Source of the DNA: Thozetella sp. PMI_491
Taxonomy: Eukaryota; Ascomycota; Sordariomycetes; Chaetosphaeriales; Chaetosphaeriaceae
DNA: 64,000 bases
Direction: 5' to 3'
Assembly (NCBI GenBank): GCA_021432635.1
Contig: MU270050.1
Location: forward strand, 186,001 to 250,000
Positions 1 through 10,827 of this stretch are shown here, piece after piece. The position numbers were made by a program, and so were the translations under genes. Positions within the stretch are counted from its first letter, which is position 1. Each line of letters begins with the position of its first letter. Below the pieces are notes generated by a model. The model was not told the DNA's origin and did not search any database. It saw only the letters and a program-made list of their open reading frames with translations.

Positions 1-2707
1 AGAGAGAGCCAGATGAGGATGCGTCTGACATGATTGGTCATGGCACCTTTGTTTCCGGAGTAATTGCAGGCAAGAATGATTGGTAAGGCATGAATCATCA
101 CTCGCAGCAAGTGCCAGATCGTGTTGTTTAGGATGTACATTGACCCGGGCTGCCAAGGTTTACTGGGGTGGCTCCCGAGGCCACGCTATTGGCGTATAAG
201 GTTTTCTCGCGAGCTGTAAGCTTCCTGATATGCGGTCAGCCACTTTCAGTATACCTAACTGAGAAAAAATAGTCAACAACTCGAGAGGATGTCATTATTG
301 AGGCTTTCCTCGACGCATATCAAGCAGGGGTACGTCGTGTGAGCGGTTGAGCAGTTGGCTGTATCTTACTGACAGAACTAGGTGGACATCATCACTGCAA
401 GCATTAGCTCTCCCTCTGGCTTTTCGGAAGATGCATGGGCCGTAGTAGCTGACCGAATCGTCGACGCCGGTATCGTAGTTACAACCTCGGCGGGTAACCT
501 AGGCGCCAATGGGCCTTTCTATGGCGGCTCGGCCGGCTCCGGAAAAAACGTCCTCGCAGTTGGGTCGGTTGAGACGTATATCAGTGGAAGGAGGTCGATC
601 GATCTAACATTTAGCCTTAATGGGACCACAAGCACCGATCGAATGGCATACGACGGCAATTGGCCATACGGACTGGAGAATCTGCTCATTGTTGATGTTG
701 ACGACGGATGCACACCACTACCCAGGAGCATGCCGTCTCTAGCCAATGTATTGGTTCTCTTGAGGAATGGGTCTTGCAATGGGAGTGATAAGGCAGCCAA
801 TCTCCTCCCATTCAGCCCTCAATATGTTCTCTTCTACGAGCCTGCGCAACCGGGCAATACATCATACACGAAGCTCAGCTATAGCCAGCTGCCATACACA
901 TCCCTGAAAACGGATAAGGCAGAAATTATCGTCGCTGCGATTAAAGCAGGGGCATCTGTCACTGCCTCGGTTGAACAAAAATGGGTTGGTGAGCCCCGCC
1001 AGGGAGGAGGATACCCGAGCAATTTTAGTAGCTGGGCTAGCACGTATGACCTCAAGCTGAAGCCCGACATAGTGGCGCCCGGTGACGAAGTGACCGGCCC
1101 ATTTTGGATTAACGACGACTTTACATCTACGAGTGGAACATCGTTTTCCTGCCCATACGTTGCCGGCGTAGCGGCGCTCTATATCAGCAAGTACGGTGGA
1201 CGGGCAGTGCACGGTTCATCGTTTGCCAAACAGCTTGCAGCTCGCATCGTCTCTTCTGGCGAGTCCGTGCCGTGGAAGGGGTCAGTGTCCAATGCCTGGG
1301 CGTCTCCGACAAGGGTCGGCAACGGCCTGATCAACGCGACCAAGGTTCTGATGTACGACACCCAACTGAGTTTTGCCAAGTTCGAGCTCAATGATACGGC
1401 ACACTTCCAGGGCTCGCACAACATAAACATTACGAACTCGGGTACGGTGCCTGTGACTTATTTCTTCGACCATCAACGCGCTGTCTCGTACGAGGCATAT
1501 TGGCCACCGAATTCCGGGAGCGGGTCTCCAAGGATAAAGACGGATTCCGAGATCTACACCAGGGACACGGGTGTGGTGGCGCCTGTACAGCTACCGGGAC
1601 CTATCGAGGCGCAACCTGGTGAAACGAAGAACGCTGAGTAATGTCTCCCCTCTCTCTTCTGCCTGCCGTCAAGGCCGCTCCTCTTGCATTATTCACGTCT
1701 AACTGAGGGCGCTCCTAGGTTTACGTTTCAGGTCCCAGCTGTCTCCATATTCACCTCACCGTACATGCCAGTCTATTCGGGCAAGATACTGATTAATGGC
1801 TCCAATGGCGAGCATCTTTCTGTGCCCTACTTTGGTATGTCTTCACCGTTTTCTCCTTTCTTTACAGAGACGGACCAAATTTAAATATAGTGTCTCCCAA
1901 CCTTGCTGATGATGTACTGCTCTACAGGAGTGGCGAGCGACCTTAAAACCGACTTGAAAAACATCTGGCGAACAAGCGGCACGGCCATGTTCTCCACGAT
2001 TAGATCCATACCGATCACGGCCAAAGCCAAGTAGGTCTCCTTGATCCGAGAGATTTATGTGGCGGCACTAAACTCATCACTGCTTAGTTTCACGTTTAAT
2101 CTCTCCTTGGAGCAGCAAGACTTCCCAATATTCCGGGCATCATTAACCTACGGCTGCAAGGAGCTTCGTTGGGATGTGAGTACATTGGCTCTTTGTATAA
2201 TAATAACAAAAAAGGCCGCGGGACAGGGTCCGGATGTGCACGGCCTCATAATACGCAAAGAGATTGCTAACGCCGACACAGATCTTCGAACAAGACTGGA
2301 ACGGTACTTGGAGCTACCCACCCGTAGTTGGGGAAGACGGCTTCGTGGGCTCCGCAACGACCTGGGCGCATTCGGCCGAGTTTAGCCAATTTGATCCGGC
2401 GACGCAAGATGAGAACGATCTAGTAGCGTTCCCAATGAGACAGCTAGTCCGCGATGCTGGCTACTATTGGTGGTGGTTCGGAAGGCTTGCCAATGGAAGC
2501 GCTATCGCGCAAGGCAAATACAGGTAAGTACTGTACCACTACCGGTTACACTATTCGTCCCGGTTTGAACCCAAGCAAAACTTTTTGAACGAAGAAACTA
2601 ACTTGTTCTTCAGCATGCGGGTTGCAGCGTTGCTCCCTTTTGGCGACCCTAGCATTGCCGCCGATTGGAATGTGTGGACTACACCAACGATTACAGTACT
2701 TGGGTAA
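1..2707 (+). CDS. Subtilisin-like serine protease (S8 family), 5' end outside window
   Basis: A secreted-type subtilase that would cleave extracellular proteins. The catalytic-His block HGTFVSGVIAGKND is at the left edge; the Asp block and signal peptide lie upstream of the window. A following exon gives GVAPEATLLAYKVF. The large exon from about 382 holds the Asn-type block (TTSAGNLGANGP) and the catalytic Ser motif GTSFSCPYVAG. C-terminal exons read as the Fn3-like/PA-type tail seen in minor extracellular proteases (Vpr-like), with WNGTWSYPPV and a final WNVWTTPTITVLG before the stop. At least seven exons are joined by short GT-AG introns (for example near 86, 215, 332, 1640, 1835, 2030, 2177 and 2524). 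No frame break was seen. The family call is secure; exact junctions are by eye. The neighbouring gene is convergent. Confidence 0.9.
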
Positions 2708-3047
2708 AAAACACAGGGGTCAGCTCCAATGCACAAATACTGCCCGGTCTGCCTTGAGCTCAGCGATATTGCCTGCCAGTCCGGCAGGAGAGGCTGGGAT
2801 ATGCCTATAACGCCTTTAGCCGATCACCCATAAAATTTTCTGTATATAGGTACCCAAGCTAAGCTTCAAGGTAATTATAAAATGGTCTATGTTGTGTTTA
2901 TAGAAGAGTGATAAACACAACCGGCAACCTTGAATACAGTAACCAGGTGGTCGGTGTATAAGGCTCGCTAAGCAACCCCCGAGTAAAAGAATAACTCGTA
3001 ATAGAGGCAAATTGACGCCGCGCCATGCCGTAAATACACCAAGCCTG
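2708..3047. other. Convergent intergenic spacer
   Basis: A short region between the 3' ends of the subtilase and the rhodopsin-like gene. No coding or RNA signal was recognised; it presumably holds both 3' untranslated regions. Confidence 0.5.
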
Positions 3048-4544
3048 TCACTCTTTTTGTATAACGATCTCCGTCCGGCGGACAATTCCCTGGGGCTTAG
3101 AGGGGAAAATCTCCTCCTCGCTACTTGTAGGCCCCTTTCCATATCCCGCCATGACCACTGCCTCGTTTACATCTTTGTCCCTTGACCATTCATCCACCCT
3201 CCCAAGCTTTATGTCCTCCTGTTTCTGATACCCCTGACGAGTACCTCGCGCACTACTGCTCTTCAGACCGTAGCGAGAGCCTGGAGATTCATGCGTTCGG
3301 AAACGTTGTGCAGTGTCTTTGAGCCAGTGGCCTAGAAGAGGTCGGAGAGGAGGGAGGGATGCGGCGATAATACCAGCGTTCAGTTCGGCTCTGGGACAAG
3401 GGTTAGAATATTTCCCATGTTTTACTTTGCAATACGCTCACGAGTTCCAGATGTAGAAAGTAAGATTCCTAGATAACGGAGAGCCTGTTAGATTTAGCTT
3501 GCTTGCAAATTGGGGTCCGATGGGCCTACCAGGGACCGTCGCTTAGCTGCCATGGCTTGTTGCCAATAACCAACCGAACAATAGCGGTGGCCACAGCTCT
3601 AAGGAAGAGAAATTAGCCCATATTACTATAAAATCGCAAAGGGTAGGACGAAACCTACAAAAATCCAAGACAAATGACCGCAATCAGCGAGATCTTAGTC
3701 TTCCGATTGACTTTGAGTTGGACGATGGTCGGGATAGGGGTCACGACAAAGATAAAGTCGGTGACAACGTTAATGACTACAGCGCCAAAGGTTTAGACCA
3801 TCGGCCAGCTAGAAGCAAATGAGGAGCGGCGGGGGGACTTACTTCCGTTCAGCTCCGCGACCGCCCGAAAAGACTCGGACGAAATGCATACACCGACAGG
3901 CCTAATGTAGGCCCAGCTCACATACATCGGGTGGCATTCGAAGAGAAGGGGGCCGACACTAGCTATTGTTGCGACAACAACGAATGCTGAGAAGGTCGAG
4001 TGTCAGCAAGTGAGGGAGCCCTGGGCGAGGCCGGGTTAAGGGCGTGGTTAATGGCATACCGATCATGGAGATAATAAAACGCCGATACCATTTCGTTTTC
4101 ATGAATCGAAGGAGCCCGAAGCCAACGGATACTTTGACAACACTGACGCCGATGATTGCGACGCAGACTTGGGCGTATTGCCAATGCTTCAACGCCTCCC
4201 ACTCGTCAGGGATGCCGATATCATACCAATGGTGGCCTGCACCATTTTGCACCTGACCGATAAAACAGGCTAGGACAGTGATCGTATGTAACTGATATAG
4301 TTTTAGCTCCCATGGGGGAAATGACATGACCCTCATGTTCAGAATGCGCCCAACTAACCGTTGCAACAACCATAACCCAGTCGTCCCACCCAAATGACTT
4401 CAGTATGAATTGGCGAACGTAGAACCGGACAGAGGCGATGATGACAGCTAGGCCAGTCATAAATCCCGCCGCGCCCAAGATCATCGGAGTGTTCGACTCC
4501 CTCCCCGGAGTCGGAGGCTTGAAGGTCACCGCGGTCGGATCCAT
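3048..4544 (-). CDS. SAT4/PTH11-type rhodopsin-domain integral membrane protein
   Basis: A seven-helix fungal membrane protein of the rhodopsin-domain (DUF/SAT4, PTH11-like) family; molecular role unknown, often proposed as a receptor-like sensor. Exon 1 starts MDPTAVTFKPP and carries TM1 with the family signature RFYVRQFILKSFGWDDWVM. Exon 2 has GHHWYDIGIPDEWEALKHWQYAQ. Exon 3 has the Cys/His-rich loop. Exon 4 has INVVTDFIFVVTPIPTI. A late exon has the hallmark AELNAGIIAASLPPLRPLL followed by a polar cytoplasmic tail ending QGIVRRTEIVIQKE. Junctions at 4359/4252, 4060/3986 and 3843/3776 keep frame; later ones are approximate. Two small exons near the 3' end (VATAIVRLVIGNKPWQLSDGPW, NLTFYIWNS) are less certain. 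The gene looks intact. Confidence 0.85.
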
Positions 4545-6699
4545 GCTTGCCGTTTATCGCGTGCGAAAGATCGATGGGCCCAACTAGGGGGAACAGATCC
4601 AGGAAAGGATCGACGGGAGAGACAACCTTAATATCCATCCAGCTCGTCTTGTACCCCTAGGATACGTTGGCGTACCCCCGAAAATCCCAACTCCGCCAAG
4701 CATTCCATATCTGCAACTTCGGCGCTGCGTGAAGCGCCAAGTTCAATACGCACAGGTAGGATTCCTCTTTGAGCTAGGCACCCGTACCGGTTTCAGCAGT
4801 GCGCCGCTGCCATAGGAGATGGCGGGGATGCCCTGGCTAGGAGTACATATGTTCCGTAGCATTTTTGATAGCCGACAGAAGTTCTCTTCCAGGTGTGCAC
4901 AAGCATATTCGAAGTAACCTGCCCCGGATTGTTGGCTGGGTGCAATTTGCGGCGCCACCATGGATCCCGTTAGCGTGAGGCCGGGCTCCCTAGGTACAAA
5001 GACATCCGCAGTGTCTTGGCTACTAAACTGCATCTAGTAAAACGCATCACTTCTCATTTTCTGATTGGCCTCCGTAGCTAGCCGACACTGTTCGCCAAGG
5101 CCCCGCGGGGACAGGTAATTCATGTAATACCGTCAGATTTGCTGCTACCTATTGGTGGCTTACCCTGCAGGATCCTCTTAAAGCAGGCGATACCACCGCA
5201 CAAAACAATTGTCTTAAAGGCGGCTACAGGGGTCTGGGAAAGAAAGTATCGCCGCGTCCGTTGCGGAGGATCTCCTTCACCATCCACCGGGTATGAAGAT
5301 CAGGTCTGTGCACATACATTGAGGCGTATGAGGGCATGCGTACGGAACACACATAGTTAACAAGCGAAAATAAGCACGAAAGACCAAAATACCCTGATTA
5401 TTCAACCTGGCTTTGCTACGGAGAAAGCCACAATCAGTGCAGAACTCTTCCTTGCGTGGTAAGTGAGTGTAGGAATTTAGCAACATGTCGCCCTAGCCAG
5501 GGGAAAGTTCCAGACTGTTGTCCAAACACCACTATGCACTGCTAAAAAAAAAACGCCTCCCGCACTACGTAAAGTCAAAGCTCGCTTACAACACTCTATT
5601 TTAGATAAAGCAGACGGCAAGGGTCGGCCCTGAAGCCCCGCGCGCCGACAGTGGATCCTCGTTACCGAATAATTCTTAGTACATAAGGTAGATACTCCGT
5701 AATTATCACAGTACTTTAAACATGCCAGCGCCCAATGAATGTATGCTAACATAAGCCCAAGACACCCCAAGCCGTAACTAGTTCAAGCTCTTCCCCTGTA
5801 CGCAACGAGAGGGCTAGCTACCCCTGGAAAGATTGCCTAGGGTAAGTCGCGGCCGCTCCCTGAAAAGCGCTGGACTGCTTCATAGAGTTCATCGTCGAGC
5901 GATCCGGCCGGAAAGGTCAGACAGTATCTCAGGTCCCATGAATACATAGCTCATATGTTCCGATAGTCTTTCCGGGACAGAAAGTGTGGATACATGGTCA
6001 AATCGGATCTTGATTTTGCATGCTGGCTACTGCCCTGTAGAGGTCGGCCAACTAGGAATTTTGTGTCAACAGGGGCTGAACAAGGAAGAAGCCAAGAAAG
6101 AGTTAACGTGTCATTGTCAGCATGGCGTATACCATAGCGAGTTGTCATATCCGCCCCTGTAGCTAGTGGTACGATGCCCAGGCTGTTAGCCTTGGCGTCT
6201 GGGAAGGGACCGGTTCGAGGTGATAAAGAGAAGGGGGCCTTCCTATCCGCGCCTAGCACGGATGACTGGTTAGGCGTCGTTAGTGCGACAGCGTCTCGAC
6301 GCAAAACCTAGCAGCATTTCTAGGGATAATTTTCATGCGTGATTTATGTGCCTACTCCCGCAATTCCGGGGCCTCCTGGCTGGCTCCGAGGCGCTGTGCC
6401 GCAGAATTCCTATCTTTTGTGACTGGACTTTTGCGTAGACCCTGACACTATACTAGAGCTCCATCTAGTTAGCTCCCCCGAGTTTATGCACCACATAATG
6501 CTTCCATTGGCTACTGCAGCATTTCTATTCAAATACATACAGGATTCCCACGTGTCGCGAGTCTTGGTTTCCCCCGTGGGCTGCCATCCAGCCGCAAATC
6601 CTCCGCTCTCTCTTTTTGGTGGCGCGTCAAGACCGTCGGACCTTGAACATCGTTGATTCTATCTCGGGTCGGCCGACTTGGGCTGTGGTTCAGCAGAAA
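4545..6699. other. Gene-poor 2.1-kb intergenic region
   Basis: Several short open frames exist (for example 4743-5033 minus and 5951-6304 minus), but none shows a recognisable domain, signal peptide or convincing splice context. It separates two divergently transcribed genes, so both promoters should lie here. No repeat or RNA gene was recognised. Confidence 0.45.
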
Positions 6700-8397
6700 A
6701 TGCTCCTCCCACCCGGCGCATCATTGCTGGCTCTGGCAGCCGTCGCCCCGGCGTCCGCCTATGTTGCTGAGGTTCGTTTCCACGCAGCCTTGGCAGCATC
6801 CATCGAATACCGGAAACTCTCGGCCAATCTAGCTAATGCTGAGCCGGCCAATAGTCGACAGCTGCTACAGATGCCATCGCCGCTGCTGCCCTGGCCAAAC
6901 TTACCGCAACGGTCGCCGACGGAAGCCTCAACAGACTCCTCGCCTCCCAGGGCGTCTTCATGTCAGATAGTTGTAACCTAAATAACGTCGGAATTAGGCG
7001 AGAGTAGTAGGTCAACACTAGATCAAGAATTCTTCATGCCTAACAATAAATAGCTCGACGTTGTCAAGCACAGAGAAATTGGCCTACACAAATGCCGGTA
7101 GGAAATTGTTCACAGGAAGTCCTAATATAAGCATCTCTGACTGAATACACAGTCAAATGCTTGATGAATGCTCCCTCTAAAATGCCAAGTGGCTTAGCAC
7201 CGGGCGCAAAGTCACGCTACGATGACTTTGTAAGTATTACGGCACATTTTATTAGTGTGATAGCACATGCAAATAAACAGACTTAAGCGAGTCCTATTAC
7301 TCACGGCTTTGCACCGCCTTCTTCTCAAATGTACAAGACCCTAGCGAACTTGAGGAGAAACTAATGTCGTCTCCAGGTGGCAGTCCATATCAATCAGACT
7401 ACAACTATTCACAACACAGGCAGCTTTCTGTCGTGGCATAGATACTACACTTGGTCCTTTGAGAGGGCACTGCGTGACGAATGTGGCTACAAGGGCTTTG
7501 TTCCGTACTGGAACTGGGGAAAATCTGCCCAGGTAACTTGGTTTCTCAGCCTAACCTTTTAGCATCGACATGAAATAATGACGTCTCTTTAGGACCCCAT
7601 CAACTCGCCATATATGGATGGCAGCCAGTACTCCCAAGGCGGTAACGGTGTCTGGGCGCCCCACAACTGCACGAGACCCGGATCGCTCCTCGCGCCTTGT
7701 ATATCCCCGGTTGTGGAAGGACGAGGCGGTGGCTGTGTCGAGTCTGGCCCTTACGTTGGCTATCAAGCTAATATCTCGTCTGTCGATACTTGGTTTGACT
7801 ACCCAAACGTTGTTGCCGGCCCCTTCTTGGGCTATCAGCCGCGATGTATCAGGCGTGATATTCTACCAGAGTATACTCAGAAGTTGGCTACCGACGACCA
7901 TCTGCTAGTATTGTACACCAATTCCAGCTTGAACACTATTGGGCCATGGCAAGATGCTCTGCAAGCAGGCACGGGCTTGCACGGTGTCGGTCATTTCACT
8001 TTTGGGGGGGACCCAGGTGGTGATGTAAGTGGAGGCGACTCATTTCTTTCCAGTCGGATGGATTGTCACGCCACCTATCCGTTAGGCCATGCTCATCAAT
8101 TATGCGGTTTTACTAACACATGTCTCGTAGATCTATACTTCCCCCAACGACCCCCTATTCTGGCTGCACCACAGTATGATCGATAGAGTTTGGTGGATGT
8201 GGCAAAACCAGGACGTCAAGACTCGCTCTTTCCAGATCGACGGTACACGCACAATGAGGAACAACCCCCCTAGCGCCAATGCCACAATCAACGACATCAT
8301 TGATCTAGGCTATATCACGCCCAAATGCGGCCCAACTACTGCTATTAAACACCATGTGAGCACCGTTGCTGGCCCATATTGCTATATCTATATGTAA
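6700..8397 (+). CDS. Secreted tyrosinase (type-3 copper monooxygenase)
   Basis: Hydroxylates phenols and oxidises catechols to quinones (EC 1.14.18.1 family). The chosen ATG begins a hydrophobic leader, MLLPPGASLLALAAVAPASA, a plausible signal peptide. The CuA site is visible as HINQTTTIHNTGSFLSWHRYY (exon at 7375-7532) and the CuB site as LHGVGHFTF plus FWLHHSMIDRVWW. It ends with the usual AGPYCYIYM. Introns interrupt several times: an intron at about 6983-7032 removes two in-frame stops, and others precede 7375, 7593, about 8130 and 8355. The boundary of the first intron, after the leader, is unresolved. All six expected copper-binding histidines appear present, so it is probably active. 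The next gene, the NDUFS7-like one, is convergent with it. Confidence 0.88.
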
Positions 8398-8888
8398 AGA
8401 ACCTACCATGGAGACGTCCCCTTGTATTCACTGGACTACATATATATATCCACAACTAGATAGCGATATATATAATTTGGGCATTCGAGACATATACCTA
8501 ACACAAACGTTACAATGTTGGCCTGAAGTACTTTGCTGTCAGAGCGGAGTTACGCAAAGCTCAAGGCAACACTAAATTACATTCACCAAGGCCGAGGATT
8601 CTCGTCGACCGTTTCATCACCGGATCTTATGATCTACTGCTTTTGTGCTATTCAAAATCGCAGGAAAGCATCAGGATACATGTAGACCAGAACCTGGAAC
8701 ACTTGGGATCCACGTGGCCGGCGCTCTGGCACTAGGTGAGCATAGCTTGGACACTCCGCACGAGCTTAATACAGGCTGTGGCTACAGCACGATTGTGACG
8801 AGGAGAATGATTGATTCGATGGGATCCTGGGCCCAGATGAGTCCGGTGATTGGTAGCTAAAGACAGCTTGTTCGTCTCAAATTTAAGC
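8398..8888. other. Convergent intergenic spacer
   Basis: AT-rich 3' flank of the tyrosinase with TATATA stretches near 8440-8475, then an open frame (8645-8860 plus) without any recognised family. No gene is supported. Confidence 0.4.
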
Positions 8889-9359
8889 TCATTTCCGATA
8901 CCACATCCTGGTCACCTTTGTGCGACGATTTTTCTTTTGTAACTGAAATATACCGTATAGCAGAGCCTCGCTAGTCGGTGGACAACCCGGAACATAGATG
9001 TCGACCGGTACGATCCTGTCTACCCCCCTCACAACGCTGTAGCTGTAGTGGTAGTATCCTCCGCTGTTTGCACAGCTGCCCATGCTAATAACCCACTTCG
9101 GATCAGGCATTTGGTCGTAACATTGCCGAACCGCTGATGCCATCTTATTTGTCACGGTGCCGGCGACGATCATCACGTCGGCCTGCCGAGGGGAGGCACG
9201 GAAGATGATGCCCAGGCGATCTTGGTCATAACGTGGCATCGAGGCGTGCATCATCTCGATACTGCAGCATGCGAGGCCGAATGAGAGAGGCCACATGGAT
9301 CCGTTTCTCGCCCAGCTCACAATCTTGTCGAAATCGGTGCTATTTTCGGTGAACTCCAT
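8889..9359 (-). CDS. Complex I 20-kDa subunit paralogue (NDUFS7/PSST/NuoB family)
   Basis: The family subunit carries cluster N2 and forms much of the ubiquinone/inhibitor pocket of mitochondrial NADH dehydrogenase. The reading frame gives 156 aa covering the whole core, from the [17 protein letters not shown] block to the C-terminal MWYRK. The four N2 ligand cysteines are present: tandem Cys31-Cys32, Cys96 in MGSCAN and Cys126 in VPGCPP. Compared with the family as I know it, several normally invariant positions differ: [23 protein letters not shown] instead of SCANGGG, and RGVDRIV instead of RGCDRIV. No mitochondrial presequence is in frame; normal fungal proteins are about 200-230 aa. This suggests an extra, diverged copy rather than the housekeeping gene, but I cannot see the rest of the genome. 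Single exon as read. Confidence 0.85.
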   Translation of the reverse strand: MEFTENSTDFDKIVSWARNGSMWPLSFGLACCSIEMMHASMPRYDQDRLGIIFRASPRQADVMIVAGTVTNKMASAVRQCYDQMPDPKWVISMGSCANSGGYYHYSYSVVRGVDRIVPVDIYVPGCPPTSEALLYGIFQLQKKNRRTKVTRMWYRK

Positions 9360-9390
9360 GGTTAGTTCGAACACTCGATTTCGGTAGTGG

Positions 9391-9549
9391 TTAGGGTTGG
9401 TACAGGATATGCTCAGTCAAGCTGGTTGGTTTGATCTCATTGGACAACTGTCGAGTCGTCGAATATGCCTCTCGTTGGACCTTTGTGGAGTGTTTGCGGA
9501 AACGGTAATGACAAGGAACAAGAAGACGAAGATTAGGGCGTATTTTCAT
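9391..9549 (-). other. Possible mitochondrial presequence exon for the NDUFS7-like gene
   Basis: An ATG-initiated frame just upstream gives MKIRPNLRLLVPCHYRFRKH, rich in Arg/Lys with no early acidic residue, as expected of a matrix targeting peptide. It is in a different frame from the core. I could not find a GT-AG intron of normal size that joins the two, so it may be a remnant or coincidence. Confidence 0.3.
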
Positions 9550-10076
9550 CGCGATTAATGAAAGGCGCGAGCTAGTAGCACGGTCTGGGTGGCTGCCTGT
9601 TAGTAGGTCTCCTTCCGCAGCCAAGGAGCCGAATGCTCACTTACATGCCATTGTCTTTGAAGAAGCCACATAAACAGGTGGCTCTGTGCGGAGCACGACT
9701 GCACGAAGAACACAGAAAGAAAGCCAGGGACATATTGGTTGAGGCATTTGCTCGGGGGGAATCGAGTTAATATCGGCTTGACAATGGTCAGGGGTGATAC
9801 CGGGAAATTCACACATCAAATGCACAGTGGCCGCCTAGCTCCAGCCCCATCCATAAGCTATCTTGTCGCATTCAGGTATAAGTTGGAGCTCGATGGCACG
9901 GGATTCACTTGTTTGACCCACTCTACAATTTTAGCGTCGGAAAAAGCACACATGTCTCGTGCCTCATTCCGAGTCGGCCATCTTCATCCCCATTCTATCC
10001 AAGGGGAGCAGACGACTTCACTGAATTCCCCTGCGTGACGCATATGCCTGTCACCTTTAGCTCCTAGAGAGCTCTC
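9550..10076. other. Intergenic region between the NDUFS7-like gene and the regulator remnant
   Basis: Short open frames occur on both strands (9637-9825 minus, 9739-10038 plus), but no domain was recognised. It should contain the upstream region of the minus-strand complex I paralogue. Confidence 0.35.
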
Positions 10077-10759
10077 TCGTCATAATGAATGCGCGTTCTA
10101 CGGAAGGGCATTTCGCCGAGTTGACGCCGCAAAGCGCCATACCCAAACCTGTCAGTATAGCGGCAACCACCTTCTGCTCTCAGATGCCAAGCGCGGTAGA
10201 AAGGTGCGCGCTTGCGACGCATGCTCTCGTGTAAAAGTGTCGTGCGACTCAAAGACTCCTTGTGCACGCTGCGCTTCCCGTGGCCTGATTTGCACATACG
10301 CTCGCCTTTGCACGGATCCCTCGCACCTCGCTAAGTCGATGTTAAGCCGGTATTCCTCAAGTGACAAGAGCTTGCCATTGCCATTTCTACTTGCCTTCAC
10401 GGATCCTTCTATCAGATCTATTGCTGAAGTAATACTTTCCAGAGAGCCGGAATACAACCCCCAGAGGCTAGCTGGCAGAGAGGAGCTCCCCAAGTACTCA
10501 CGATGTCATCCCTGACCCGTTCAATCAACGACTCTCATTCGTGAGCTTCATCGGCCCATCCCTCACCATGGATCTAGACTGGGAAGACACAAATGACCAG
10601 CTCCTTCCGAGCGTATCGGGTCGTCTAAGCATGGGCAGTTCGGACGAGGAGCTCGAGGCACAGGCTAGCCTCCTGGCAGTAGATCTGCAGCAGCTCGCTG
10701 CAGAGGAGCTGTATCTCCAGCAGATTTCCAGAGAAGGCTCACCTTCTGGGCCAATGTGA
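10077..10759 (+). pseudogene. C2H2-Zn2Cys6 transcription factor, N-terminal fragment, probably broken
   Basis: The plus strand encodes a C2H2-like finger immediately followed by a Zn(II)2Cys6 DNA-binding domain, a pairing known from fungal pathway regulators. The finger reads CAFYGRAFRRVDAAKRHTQTC, in which the second expected Cys is Tyr. The binuclear cluster CDACSRVKVSCDSKTPCARC...C has the correct C-x2-C-x6-C-x5-C-x2-C-x6-C spacing. Near 10505 the homology moves to another frame (DPFNQRLSFVSFIGPSLTMD), with no room for an intron. An intron donor follows at 10757. Downstream sequence then runs into the 3' end of the opposite-strand Clr5 gene, leaving no space for the usual several-hundred-residue middle and C-terminal regions. 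The start codon is unclear. Most likely a decaying or truncated regulator. Confidence 0.6.
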
Positions 10760-10827
10760 GCACTGAGTTGTATGAACATTGCTGCAGCTTGGATGTTTCT
10801 TCTTCTTCTTATTTCTAGGCGAAGCAT

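Noticed and set aside
5951-6304. 117-codon minus-strand frame as a gene
   Set aside because: No domain, signal, splice context or compositional support.
6983-6991. Two in-frame stops in the tyrosinase N-terminal exon
   Set aside because: A GT-AG intron (about 6983-7032) removes them and joins conserved sequence, so this is not evidence for a pseudogene.
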